Source: an uncultured Chromatiaceae bacterium (lineage in GTDB: Bacteria > Pseudomonadota > Gammaproteobacteria > Enterobacterales > Alteromonadaceae). Taken from it: DNA of 64,000 nucleotides. The notes beneath the pieces were generated by a model, which was given only the letters and a program-made list of their open reading frames with translations, searched no databases and was not told the DNA's origin. The position numbers and the translations under genes were made by a program. How positions within the stretch are numbered: the first letter of the stretch is position 1; the number at the start of each line of letters is the position of its first letter. The stretch is taken from the NCBI GenBank assembly GCA_937978655.1, contig CALJUX010000023.1, positions 62,001 to 126,000 of the forward strand, read 5' to 3'. Of this stretch, positions 1-8,497 are shown piece by piece.

Positions 1-74
1 CGGGTGATGCATTCCGCCGCCTGCTGATCAGCAGTTCGGTTCGGGTCCAGCCGGCATCGGCAGGAGGCTTTTAA
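1..74 (+). CDS. C-terminal end of a PilW-like minor pilin (partial)
   Basis: An open frame reads from base 3 to a TAA at 72-74 and gives about 23 residues with a run resembling RRLLISSSVRV. A C-terminus with paired Arg followed by a Val/Arg strand is typical of PilW-type minor pilins of type IV pili. Its stop overlaps the start of the next gene (TAATG), and the following genes are pilus-like, which supports this reading. Only the last residues are visible, so the family assignment rests mostly on context. Confidence 0.45.
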   Translation, partial: GDAFRRLLISSSVRVQPASAGGF

Positions 75-427
75 TGCGTACAAATGGATTTGTGCTGGTG
101 TTTTGTCTGTTATTTGGCTTGTTGTGCAGCAGTCTGGCAATGGCTGCGCTGGTGCTGAGTGAGCTGAGTTTCCAGTTTAATCAGGCCGCGCTGATGCAGC
201 TGCAACAAAATCTGGCGGCAAAAACACGCGGTTCCGCGCAGCCATCCGCGCCGGGCGGGCCGCTGCTGCCACTGCCGGAGTGTCCGGCACAGTTCCAGTC
301 ATGGCCGGCACATTGGCAACGCTGTCAGCTCGGACGACATGCCGGGCAGGACACGACAGTGATATCACCGGGTCAGGTCAGTATCATCTGGCAGATTGAT
401 CCGACAACCCAGGGAGGGGAGTTATGA
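74..427 (+). CDS. PilX-like minor pilin
   Basis: A 117-residue protein with a class III prepilin-like N-terminus: a short basic leader ending in Gly6, then Phe7 and a hydrophobic stretch to about residue 30. The usual Glu at +5 is absent, as in PilX/GspK-type tip pilins. The remainder has two cysteines (CPAQF and RCQLG) and a Pro-rich patch. The start overlaps the previous stop and the stop overlaps the next start, so it belongs to a tightly packed minor-pilin operon. The order pilW-pilX-pilY1-pilE in related bacteria supports PilX. Overall sequence similarity to any family is weak. Confidence 0.5.
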   Translation: MRTNGFVLVFCLLFGLLCSSLAMAALVLSELSFQFNQAALMQLQQNLAAKTRGSAQPSAPGGPLLPLPECPAQFQSWPAHWQRCQLGRHAGQDTTVISPGQVSIIWQIDPTTQGGEL

Positions 428-1773
428 AAATCAGCAAGTGGTGTTGTTGTTATCTGTATGTCATTAGCGGCGCACAGGCCAGCCAGTGGCTGGAAACGGC
501 GCAAGGACAGTTGGTGGCCGACAGCCAGCCGCAGGTTACTGTCGAGGAATGCGCGGGCTCGTCTGCTGTCGCCAGTTATGCCAGTCGTCTGAGCGGCCCT
601 GGGCCTGGGCGTGTCAGATTCAACAGCCGCGGATTGCAGCTGCATGGATCTACTATTGAAAGCCCGATGCTGCGCATCCTGCCCTATACAATCTCTGACA
701 CTGTGGCATCTGCAACACCGGGTGAACTGCCGTACTGGAGCTGGCGACAGACGCCGCAGCCGGCCAGCGGCAGCGGGCCAATTTACCAGCTGTTATGGGC
801 CGATCCGGGCAGCGCTTCGCTGCGGGCAGTCCAGGTCAGCACGACGCCGTTGCAGTGGCGGCCGCAGTGGGAGGTTGATTACCAGATCCAGACGCATCCC
901 TGGCTGTACAGCGAATTAATACCGCAAGCGCTGGCAGACAGCCCTGCGGCTGAATGGCTGTTATTGCCGGGCGATGGCCGGGTGCCGCTGCGGCTGTTTG
1001 ACAGTGGTTCCGGCGTGACGCGGCAGTGGCCGTTCTTCGCAGCCAATGCCAGCTATGCCGTGTTACCGCTGGCGGCTGATCTGGATCTGGATGGCAAGAA
1101 AGAGCGACTGTATGTGCTCAGCGTGCAGGGCTTGTTGATGCAATATCACTGGACCGTCGGTAGCGGCTGGCAAGCCAGTGTGGTGGCCGATTTACAGCGC
1201 ACGGGCTGGCGTTTTGACGGCAGTTTGCAACGGTTTAGTGGCCGCTGGCGCGGTCCGCAGGGTTGGCAGCAAGGGGAGGTCTTTGTACTGCTGGTACGGG
1301 ATGCAGACAAGTATCGTCTGGTGGTGTTACGCCGGCCGGCAGCGTCAGAGTCGGTGATTATGCCGGCCGATTTGGCAGATCCACCGGCGCTGCAGCATGC
1401 CGGCTGGCAACAGCAGCTGCCGGGCCGGCCGGTCAGTCCGGCAAAAGTGCTGGGGGGGATTTTGTATTTGCCGCTGAATACCGGGGCTTTTTGTGCCGGT
1501 GCGCCGCAATATGACCAGCTGTTGGTTGCCCAGTTGTATCACGGCGCCAGCGTTGGGCAGGACAGGCTGCTCATGCTGGCGACACCTGCGCTGGAGCCGC
1601 TGCGGCTGCAGGTGTCGGCAGGTGATTTTCAGTTGTGGTCCGGTTCACAACTGATCCTGCCACAACTGCACAGACTAACCCCGGCCTGCTCGCACTGCAC
1701 CGAAGTGCTGCGGCCGGAACATCTTGCCGGACAACAGCCATTTGCCTGGTTTTTACCAGAGAAGGTGTACTGA
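424..1773 (+). CDS. Short PilY1-like type IV pilus tip/assembly protein
   Basis: A 449-residue protein with a probable signal peptide (basic start, hydrophobic residues to about 20, ending in GAQAS). It sits in the pilY1 position between pilX-like and pilE-like genes. Near residue 220 it carries a DLDLDGKKE loop followed by a YVLSVQGLL segment, which resembles the C-terminal PilY1 calcium loop and adjoining propeller strand. PilY1 proteins are usually over 1000 residues, so this one would keep only the C-terminal propeller-like part and lack the large N-terminal VWA region. A late CSHC pair may be a disulfide or metal site. The assignment combines context with one motif; a distinct secreted protein is possible. 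Confidence 0.5.
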   Translation: MKISKWCCCYLYVISGAQASQWLETAQGQLVADSQPQVTVEECAGSSAVASYASRLSGPGPGRVRFNSRGLQLHGSTIESPMLRILPYTISDTVASATPGELPYWSWRQTPQPASGSGPIYQLLWADPGSASLRAVQVSTTPLQWRPQWEVDYQIQTHPWLYSELIPQALADSPAAEWLLLPGDGRVPLRLFDSGSGVTRQWPFFAANASYAVLPLAADLDLDGKKERLYVLSVQGLLMQYHWTVGSGWQASVVADLQRTGWRFDGSLQRFSGRWRGPQGWQQGEVFVLLVRDADKYRLVVLRRPAASESVIMPADLADPPALQHAGWQQQLPGRPVSPAKVLGGILYLPLNTGAFCAGAPQYDQLLVAQLYHGASVGQDRLLMLATPALEPLRLQVSAGDFQLWSGSQLILPQLHRLTPACSHCTEVLRPEHLAGQQPFAWFLPEKVY

Positions 1774-2180
1774 TGAAACGCTCTGATGCCGCATTTGTAT
1801 TAATTGAAGTCATGGTGGTCGTGGCGTTGCTCGGCATGTTGCTGGCAGCGCTGGTGCCTGGTTATCAGCAGCAAATTCTCAGCAGTTACCGGCTCGAAGC
1901 GATGCAGGAGCTGCAGCGACTGGCGATACTGCAACAGCAGTTTTTTATCGAGCAACAACGCTACACTGCTGAACTGTCGCTGGTGGCGGCCCCGGATGAC
2001 AGCTACCTGAGCGGCAGTGGCCGCTTTCGTATTTCTGCGACCTTGCAGCCAGATGGCTATATCTTGGTGGCTGAAGCGGTCGGGCCGCAACGGAAAGATA
2101 CCGAATGTCAGTGGTTTCGGTTGGATCAGGCTGGCCGGCGGTTCAGCAGCCCGGGCGCTGGCTGCTGGCAGACTGAATGA
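1773..2180 (+). CDS. pilE: PilE-like minor type IV pilin
   Basis: A 135-residue protein. The ATG at 1773 overlaps the preceding TGA and is preferred over upstream in-frame codons inside the PilY1-like gene. The N-terminus is a class III signal: a short leader, Phe8, Glu12 at mature position +5, and a hydrophobic helix to about residue 30 ending in PGYQQQ. The residue before the cleavage site is Ala, not the usual Gly. Two cysteines near the C-terminus (ECQW and GCW) would form the D-region disulfide typical of PilE-type pilins. It is the last gene of the minor-pilin cluster and converges on fimT. Confidence 0.75.
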   Translation: MKRSDAAFVLIEVMVVVALLGMLLAALVPGYQQQILSSYRLEAMQELQRLAILQQQFFIEQQRYTAELSLVAAPDDSYLSGSGRFRISATLQPDGYILVAEAVGPQRKDTECQWFRLDQAGRRFSSPGAGCWQTE

Positions 2181-2183
2181 GTA

Positions 2184-2702
2184 TCAGGCTTGTGGGCACG
2201 GCTGCTCGTGCCATTGCAGCTGACTGCGGCCGTTTTGACTGATACTGAGGCTGGCATGCCAGGGATACTGCGCTACGCAATAAATGAAAGTACCGTTTTG
2301 CAGAGCGTTCAGGCTGCCGTCGGCACGAAACTCCAACAGTTCCCGGTTGTAATACAACCGGTGTTGCGGTTTTAACGCATCGATTTGTTTCAGCACTTCG
2401 GCCGCGGCGTGGTTATTAAAGATCTGGACCGGCGTGTCGGTCCAGCGTCCGTCACATTGTTGCAGCTGACGCGGACATACTGTGACCACACCGCCAAGAC
2501 TGACGGCCTGAATACGGGCGTAGCTCAGTTGCTGGCGAAATTGCTGCATAAAAGTTTCAGCGTGCTGGCGGGCAAATAACTCAGCCAGACTGGGAATAGC
2601 CAGCACTGTCAGGATCATAAAAATTGCCAGGCAAATCGCTGCTTCGGTCAGGGTAAAGCCTCGATTGCCAGAGGTGGCTGGGACAAAAGAAAGAGTATCC
2701 AT
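2184..2702 (-). CDS. fimT: FimT/GspH-like pseudopilin
   Basis: A 172-residue protein with a prepilin motif: RG then FTLTE, a hydrophobic helix (AICLAIFMILTVLAIPSL) and a GspH-like C-terminal domain with three cysteines. FimT-type minor pilins take part in type IV pilus biogenesis and, in some species, DNA uptake. The longer frame reaches 2846, but the ATG at 2702 has an AGGA ribosome site 8 bases upstream and places the leader normally. It converges with the PilE-like gene with a 3-base gap and is divergent from nadE. Confidence 0.75.
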   Translation of the reverse strand: MDTLSFVPATSGNRGFTLTEAAICLAIFMILTVLAIPSLAELFARQHAETFMQQFRQQLSYARIQAVSLGGVVTVCPRQLQQCDGRWTDTPVQIFNNHAAAEVLKQIDALKPQHRLYYNRELLEFRADGSLNALQNGTFIYCVAQYPWHASLSISQNGRSQLQWHEQPCPQA

Positions 2703-2817
2703 CGTCAGGTCCTGTGTTTCTATTCCGTGAAGACACAAATCTACCTTAGCTGGCTGTGTGGCCGGCTGCAAGTCTGCGCATGCTGGCGCAGCAGTTTTGT
2801 CAGCCGGGGGATGCAGT

Positions 2818-2846
2818 TTGAGAAAACAGCGAAAAATCGCTACCAT
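2818..2846 (+). promoter_or_regulatory. Candidate sigma70 promoter for nadE-glnB
   Basis: TTGAGA (2818-2823) and TACCAT (2841-2846) are separated by 17 bases and lie 32 bases upstream of the nadE ATG. Both hexamers match the consensus at four or more positions. No start site is known from the sequence. Confidence 0.45.
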
Positions 2847-2877
2847 AGCGCCCAGGTTGTTGTTCAGGCACTTTGAT

Positions 2878-4500
2878 ATGTCGCATTCTATTTCCGTCAG
2901 TTTGGTCCAGCAGCGTTTTACCGTCGGCGCGGTAGCGCAGAACTGTGATCAGATCCTGCAACTGGCGACTGAAGCCGGCACCGAGCTGGTGATTTTTCCC
3001 GAGCTGACGCTGACCGGTTATCCGCCGGAAGATTTGTTGTTTCGTGCTGATTTAATGCAATACGTCACAGCGGCGCTGGAGCGCATTCAGGCCGCCGCAC
3101 TGCCGTGCACCTTGCTGATTGGGCATCCGTGGCATCAGGACGGCAAGCTGTATAACGCCGCCTCAGTGATCCGTGGCGGTCAGCTGATTGGCCGGTATTT
3201 TAAACAACGGCTGCCAAATTATGGGGTGTTTGACGAGCAACGTTATTTCAGCGCCGGCACCGACACTTTTGTGTTTGAACTGAACCAGCAAAAATTCGCA
3301 GTGCTGATTTGTGAAGACGTCTGGCACGGCGAACCGGCGGCTGCAGCCAAAGCCGCCGGTGCCGACTGGGCGTTGGTGTTAAATGCCTCGCCTTATGAAA
3401 TGGGCAAAAAAGCCCAACGCGAACATTTACTGACCTCATTGGCCAAACGCCTGCAGCTGGGGTTTATTTATGTCAATCAGATGCAGGGCCAGGATGAACT
3501 GGTGTTCGATGGCAGCTCGCTGATTGTCAGTCCGGCTGGCGATATTGCGCTGGCGGCGCCGGCGTTTCAACGCGGTATTTATTCGGCGTTGCTGCGACAT
3601 CAGCAACAAGGCTGGCAGGTCTCTCATCAGCATGCCCACCCGGCCGGGCTGTCAACAGAAGCGGAAGTTTACCAGGCTCTGGTGGTGGCAACCCGCGATT
3701 ACATTGAACAAAACGGCTTTCCCGGCGCCGTGCTGGGGCTGTCCGGCGGTATCGATTCGGCACTGACGCTGGCCATTGCCGCCGATGCGATTGGTGCGGA
3801 CAAAGTGCAGGCACTGATGCTGCCGTTCCGTTATACCTCAGGCATGAGTGTGGACGATGCCACGGAACAAGCCCGCACTATGGGTATTGAGTTTGATGTG
3901 GTATCGATTGAGCCGATGTACGACGTTTATATGCAGCAGCTCACGCCGTTATTTGCCGGCCGCAAAGCCGACACAACGGAAGAGAATTTGCAGGCGCGCC
4001 TGCGTGGTGTGCTGCTGATGGCGTTATCAAACAAAACCGGCCGCATTCTGCTGACCACCGGGAATAAGAGTGAAGTGGCGGTCGGTTATTGCACACTGTA
4101 CGGTGATATGTGTGGCGGTTTTGCCGTGATTAAAGATATTCCGAAAACGCTGGTGTATCGTTTGGCTGCGTATCGCAATACGATTTCAGCGGTGATCCCA
4201 CAGCGTGTGATCGACCGCCCGCCTTCAGCTGAGCTGGCGCCTGGGCAAACCGATCAGGACAATTTACCGCCTTATGATGAACTCGATGCCATCATCGATG
4301 CCTATGTGGAGCAGGACAAATCGCTGTCCGACATTGTGGCGATGGGCTATGCTGAAGCCACTGTCCGTCGAGTGCTCAATCTGATTGATTTTAATGAATA
4401 TAAACGCCGGCAATCGGCAATTGGCCCCAAAGTTACGCCACGTAATTTTGGCAAAGATCGCCGGGTGCCGATCACCTCAGCGCTGCGCAAACAAAGGTAA
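2878..4500 (+). CDS. nadE: Glutamine-dependent NAD+ synthetase
   Basis: A 540-residue cytoplasmic enzyme that makes NAD+ from deamido-NAD+, ATP and glutamine. The N-terminal nitrilase-type glutaminase domain shows the Glu-Lys-Cys triad as E42 (FPELTLTGYPPEDLL), K109 (KQRLPNYGVFDE) and C145 (ICEDVW). The C-terminal synthetase carries the ATP-pyrophosphatase loop SGGIDS at 289-294 and the LTTGNKSE segment. The ATG at 2878 gives the usual length for the two-domain form; an upstream in-frame codon at 2758 would add 40 unrelated residues. glnB follows 8 bases downstream. PII proteins are known to regulate glutamine-dependent NadE in some bacteria, so the pairing makes sense. Confidence 0.96.
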   Translation: MSHSISVSLVQQRFTVGAVAQNCDQILQLATEAGTELVIFPELTLTGYPPEDLLFRADLMQYVTAALERIQAAALPCTLLIGHPWHQDGKLYNAASVIRGGQLIGRYFKQRLPNYGVFDEQRYFSAGTDTFVFELNQQKFAVLICEDVWHGEPAAAAKAAGADWALVLNASPYEMGKKAQREHLLTSLAKRLQLGFIYVNQMQGQDELVFDGSSLIVSPAGDIALAAPAFQRGIYSALLRHQQQGWQVSHQHAHPAGLSTEAEVYQALVVATRDYIEQNGFPGAVLGLSGGIDSALTLAIAADAIGADKVQALMLPFRYTSGMSVDDATEQARTMGIEFDVVSIEPMYDVYMQQLTPLFAGRKADTTEENLQARLRGVLLMALSNKTGRILLTTGNKSEVAVGYCTLYGDMCGGFAVIKDIPKTLVYRLAAYRNTISAVIPQRVIDRPPSAELAPGQTDQDNLPPYDELDAIIDAYVEQDKSLSDIVAMGYAEATVRRVLNLIDFNEYKRRQSAIGPKVTPRNFGKDRRVPITSALRKQR

Positions 4501-4508
4501 AGCGGGTT

Positions 4509-4847
4509 ATGAAAAAAATTGAAGCCATTATCAAACCTTTTAAACTCGATGACGTGCGCGAAGCGTTGGCGGATATTAATGTCACGGGCATGACAGTAAC
4601 GGAAGTCAAAGGCTTTGGCCGCCAGAAAGGCCACACGGAACTGTACCGCGGCGCTGAGTACATGGTGGATTTTCTGCCGAAAGTGAAATTAGACATCGTC
4701 GTCGCCGACGATCAGGTCGACCGTTGTGTCGAGGCGATCATGAAAACCGCCCAGACCGGTCGTATCGGCGATGGCAAAATCTTTGTGTTTGACGTCGAGC
4801 GGGTGATCCGGATCCGCACTGGCGAAGAAGACGAAGAGGCGATCTGA
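4509..4847 (+). CDS. glnB: Nitrogen regulatory protein PII
   Basis: A 112-residue trimeric signal protein that senses 2-oxoglutarate, ATP/ADP and, through uridylylation, glutamine. The T-loop holds the uridylylated Tyr51 in YRGAEYMVDFLPK. The TGRIGDGKIFV segment is the B-loop and binds nucleotide. Full family length with a C-terminal EEDEEAI tail. It follows nadE by 8 bases, not amtB, which suggests the GlnB type and co-expression with NAD synthetase. Confidence 0.96.
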   Translation: MKKIEAIIKPFKLDDVREALADINVTGMTVTEVKGFGRQKGHTELYRGAEYMVDFLPKVKLDIVVADDQVDRCVEAIMKTAQTGRIGDGKIFVFDVERVIRIRTGEEDEEAI

Positions 4848-4852
4848 GTCGC

Positions 4853-6190
4853 GTGTCCGGTATTCTGTCAGCGCCCGCAGCTGAGCGGGCGTCTGAAGCC
4901 ACTGTCGCCCAGTCGCCAGACCCGACTCAGGAACTGGTGTTATGCCGTTACTGTGATTTACTGCAGCATTTACCTGCCCTGCAGGACGGTGAGGAAGCCC
5001 ACTGCAGCCGCTGCGGCCATGAACTGGATGCGCGCCAGCGTGAGTCGGCGTTAAGACCCATTTTGTATGCCTTGTCGGCGCTTTTTATGTTAGTGCTGAC
5101 CAATTTATTTCCTTTTGTCGGCATGGATGCGGCCGGCAGTCATCGTGATATGACTTTTCTTGATACGTCGGCGGTGCTGCTGGATGAAGATTATCCCTGG
5201 CTGGCCGTGCTGGTGTGGCTGTTTATTCAGGCTATTCCAGCCTTGTGCATGTTCGCCATCATCTATCTGAAATTAGGCATGTTTTACCGCTTGCCGGCAT
5301 TAGTGCAGGTTGCGCGGCTGCTGTACGCATTAAAACCCTGGAGTATGGTCGACATTTTCCTGATGGGGTTGTTGGTTAGTTTCGTTAAGTTGCTGACCCA
5401 TTTTGAACTGAGTCTGGGCATGAGTTTCTGGGCTTTTTGCGGTTTTTGTTTGCTGCATCTGCGTACTTTTCAGGTGGTTGACCGGCATGAACTCTGGTCG
5501 CGCATCGCACCGGCGCCACAGCCGGTGGACGCGGCAGTAGCCGGGGAAACGGGCCTCAGCCAGCAATTAAAAGTCTGCCAGTGCTGTACTGCGCTGGTGC
5601 CACTGGCTGATGCCCGTTGCAGTCGCTGTGGTAGCAAAGTGCGGGCCCGCATCCCATCGAGTGTACAGAAAACGCTGGCGCTGCTGGTCACCGCCAGCAT
5701 TTTGTATATCCCGGCGAACCTGCTAACGATGATGGAAACAGTGTCACTCGGCGACAGTGTCGAATCAACCATCATCAGCGGCATCCTGCTGATGTGGGCC
5801 GACGGCGCCTATCCGGTGGCGATTGTCGTGCTGCTGGCGAGCGTGGTGGTGCCTGTTGTCAAAATTGTCGTGATGTTCTGGTTATGTTATCTGACGACCT
5901 TGCCGCTGAGCGAGCGCAGCAAACATGGCACTTGGATTTATCCGGTAGTTGACTGGATCGGTCGCTGGTCGATGGTGGATGTGCTGGTCGTGGCGATTCT
6001 GGCGGCCTTAGTGCGGTTTGACAGTCTGGTCGGGGTTTATCCCGGCGCTGCTACTTTGGTATTTGCCGCGGTGGTGATTGTCACTATGCTGGCGGCTATG
6101 AGTTTTGACCCGCGGTTATTATGGGACCTGAGTCCTGCAGAAATGGAGCAACAACGTGACGAACAACGCGGTACAGGCGAAAATTCGTAA
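4853..6190 (+). CDS. pqiA: Intermembrane transport protein PqiA
   Basis: A 445-residue inner-membrane protein of the PqiABC system, which moves lipids between the envelope membranes and is paraquat-inducible in E. coli. Two zinc-ribbon modules (CRYC with CSRC near the start; CQCC with CSRC near residue 240) each precede a block of four membrane helices, the usual duplicated PqiA layout. The start is a GTG just after the glnB stop; no ATG lies upstream of the first zinc ribbon. Its end overlaps pqiB by 35 bases. Confidence 0.92.
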   Translation: MSGILSAPAAERASEATVAQSPDPTQELVLCRYCDLLQHLPALQDGEEAHCSRCGHELDARQRESALRPILYALSALFMLVLTNLFPFVGMDAAGSHRDMTFLDTSAVLLDEDYPWLAVLVWLFIQAIPALCMFAIIYLKLGMFYRLPALVQVARLLYALKPWSMVDIFLMGLLVSFVKLLTHFELSLGMSFWAFCGFCLLHLRTFQVVDRHELWSRIAPAPQPVDAAVAGETGLSQQLKVCQCCTALVPLADARCSRCGSKVRARIPSSVQKTLALLVTASILYIPANLLTMMETVSLGDSVESTIISGILLMWADGAYPVAIVVLLASVVVPVVKIVVMFWLCYLTTLPLSERSKHGTWIYPVVDWIGRWSMVDVLVVAILAALVRFDSLVGVYPGAATLVFAAVVIVTMLAAMSFDPRLLWDLSPAEMEQQRDEQRGTGENS

Positions 6191-7907
6191 GATCAGCCAG
6201 TGGTCACCGATCTGGATAGTGCCGGTTGCCGCCGTGTTAATTGGCAGCTGGATGCTGTACCACACCTTTAAAAATCAGGGCCCGACCGTGACAATGCTGG
6301 CCAGTAATGCCGAAGGGATTGTCTCGGGCAAAACCCAGATCAAAAGCCGCAGTGTTGATGTGGGCAAAGTGGTGTCGGTGGAATTGTCACAGGATCTGAA
6401 ACAAGTGGTGATCCGGGCGCGAATGAATCCGGGAACCGACAACCTGCTGAACGATGAATCCCAGCTGTGGGTGGTAAAACCGACTATTGGCCGCGGTGGC
6501 GTCAGCGGACTGAATACTTTGTTGTCCGGCGCTTATATTGAGTTGCAGCCGGGTAAAGGCGACAGCGGGAAATACTTCTTTGAACTGCTGGAAACGCCAC
6601 CGATCGCACCACCGGATGCACCGGGCGTGCGTATCTTTTTAAGCAGCAGCGATGCGGCGGCGTTGGCGGTCGGCGACCCGATTTTGTATCGCGGATACGA
6701 TGTCGGCACTGTGGAGCGCAGCGAATTCGACATGCAAAAACGCAACATGCGTTATCAGCTGTTTATCCGTGCACCTTATGATGCGTTGGTTACTGAAAAC
6801 GTCCGCTTCTGGAAGGCGTCGGGGATGGCGCTGGATATGTCGGCAGAAGGCGTGCGGATTGAGATGGCGTCGATGGCGACTTTACTCGGTGGCGGCGTGA
6901 CTTTTGACGTGCTCGACGGCTGGCCGGCCGGCAACAAAGTCGCCAACAATACCGACTTCCAGTTGTTTGAGAACCGTAAAAGTATTCAGGACGGCCTGTA
7001 TAACGAATATCTCGAATACCTGCTGTTTTTCGACGAATCCATTCGCGGCCTGACCGCCGGAGCACCGGTGGAATACCGGGGGGTGCGTATCGGTACCGTC
7101 GCGTCTGTGCCGTACTTCTTTAAGATGAAAAACCCGCTGCAGGTCGCGTTTAACAAAGGCATTCCGGTGCTGATCCGCATCGAAACCGGCCGGTTGTATG
7201 ACAATCTGACCCTGCCACAACTGCGGGCTGAACTGGATCAGGCGGTCAGTCTGGGTCTGCGCGCTGTGCTGAAAACCGGCAACCTGCTGACCGGTGGTTT
7301 GTATATCGATTTAAATCAGCAGGACGGTGCACAAACCAAAGCCGTGGCCGAAGCCGCTGCGGTCGCAGCGCAACCGGCCGCAGCGGCAGAGACTGCAGCA
7401 GATGCGCAAGCGTCGAGCCCGGCCGTTGTTGCCACGCCGCTGCTGCCCGAGCCTTTGCCGGAATTTGCAGGTTATAAAATTCTGCCGACCAGCCGTAGTG
7501 GTCTTGGCCATATTGAGCAAAAAGTGCTGCAGGCGCTGGATAAAATTAACAATTTGCCGGTGGAACAAGTCCTGGCGGACAGCTCGGCCACCCTCAATGC
7601 GACCAAAGATCTGATGCAGCAAAGCCAGCAGCTGGTGCAAAGCCTGGATGCGCTGGTCAAAGCCGACGCGACACAACAACTGCCGGCCGAAGTAAATAAA
7701 AGTCTGGCGGATCTACGCAAAACGCTGGCCGGTTTGAGCCCGGGTTCGCCGGTGTATGAACGTATCAACAGCAATTTACAGGCGATGGACAAAGTGCTGC
7801 GTGACTTGCAGCCGGTCGTGCAGACGCTGAACCAACAAAGTAATGCGCTGATCATCAGCGCCGATCCGGCAGCAGATCCGGAGCCAGAGCAAGGAAACCA
7901 ACCATGA
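6156..7907 (+). CDS. pqiB: MCE-domain protein PqiB
   Basis: A 583-residue protein with one N-terminal transmembrane helix (WSPIWIVPVAAVLIGSWMLY) and three MCE domains, at about residues 40-130, 155-250 and 280-390. In E. coli the MCE rings stack with a C-terminal coiled coil into a tube spanning the periplasm. The C-terminal third here is an Ala/Gln-rich region predicted to be helical, with an Ala-rich linker near 405-430. The GTG start has GGAG upstream and lies inside pqiA. pqiC overlaps the end by 4 bases. Confidence 0.93.
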   Translation: MTNNAVQAKIRKISQWSPIWIVPVAAVLIGSWMLYHTFKNQGPTVTMLASNAEGIVSGKTQIKSRSVDVGKVVSVELSQDLKQVVIRARMNPGTDNLLNDESQLWVVKPTIGRGGVSGLNTLLSGAYIELQPGKGDSGKYFFELLETPPIAPPDAPGVRIFLSSSDAAALAVGDPILYRGYDVGTVERSEFDMQKRNMRYQLFIRAPYDALVTENVRFWKASGMALDMSAEGVRIEMASMATLLGGGVTFDVLDGWPAGNKVANNTDFQLFENRKSIQDGLYNEYLEYLLFFDESIRGLTAGAPVEYRGVRIGTVASVPYFFKMKNPLQVAFNKGIPVLIRIETGRLYDNLTLPQLRAELDQAVSLGLRAVLKTGNLLTGGLYIDLNQQDGAQTKAVAEAAAVAAQPAAAAETAADAQASSPAVVATPLLPEPLPEFAGYKILPTSRSGLGHIEQKVLQALDKINNLPVEQVLADSSATLNATKDLMQQSQQLVQSLDALVKADATQQLPAEVNKSLADLRKTLAGLSPGSPVYERINSNLQAMDKVLRDLQPVVQTLNQQSNALIISADPAADPEPEQGNQP

Positions 7908-8485
7908 AAGCAGGATTTTTTCTAAGCGGCCTCACCGCACTGACTTTATTGGCCGCCTGCAGCTCGTCGGTGGAGCTGCGGTATTATCAGTTACCGCAAC
8001 CTGCAGCGGCGACAGCGACGCCGGCCGCGACCGCGCCGGTATTGTATGTTGAGCCGGTGATGGTGGCGTCATTTCTCAATACCAATGCGTTGATTTTGCA
8101 GACTTCCAGCGTCGAATTGCATAAAACGACGCAACATCAGTGGGCTGAAGCGCTGGACCAGCAACTGCAACGTTTGTTGGTGAACGGTTTGCAGCAAGCG
8201 TTGCCAGCGTATCGGGTGACCAGTCAACAGCCTGGCAGCGATGCGGTGCGGCTGTTGGTGCAGGTTGAGCAGTTCCATGGCCAGCAGCAGGGCATCGCGC
8301 TGGTCAGCGGGCGATTCCATTTACTGAAGGGGGATAAGGTGCAAAGCCAGAGCTTTCAGTTGCAGCTGCCGCAACCTGAAGAGGGCTATCCGGCCTTGGT
8401 GGACACGCTGGGGCAGGGCTGGCAACAGGCTATCACGCAGTTTGCGGCCGCAGTTGGCAGCTTTGCGCCCGTCACTCAGCCATAA
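7904..8485 (+). CDS. pqiC: PqiC outer-membrane lipoprotein
   Basis: A 193-residue lipoprotein with lipobox LAAC and acylated Cys19, followed by an ABC-type auxiliary (DUF330/PqiC) domain. PqiC docks the PqiB tube at the outer membrane. The start overlaps the pqiB stop (ATGA), completing a pqiABC operon. It converges on anmK with only 12 bases between the stops and no clear terminator. Confidence 0.88.
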   Translation: MKAGFFLSGLTALTLLAACSSSVELRYYQLPQPAAATATPAATAPVLYVEPVMVASFLNTNALILQTSSVELHKTTQHQWAEALDQQLQRLLVNGLQQALPAYRVTSQQPGSDAVRLLVQVEQFHGQQQGIALVSGRFHLLKGDKVQSQSFQLQLPQPEEGYPALVDTLGQGWQQAITQFAAAVGSFAPVTQP

Positions 8486-8497
8486 CCAGACATCTGC

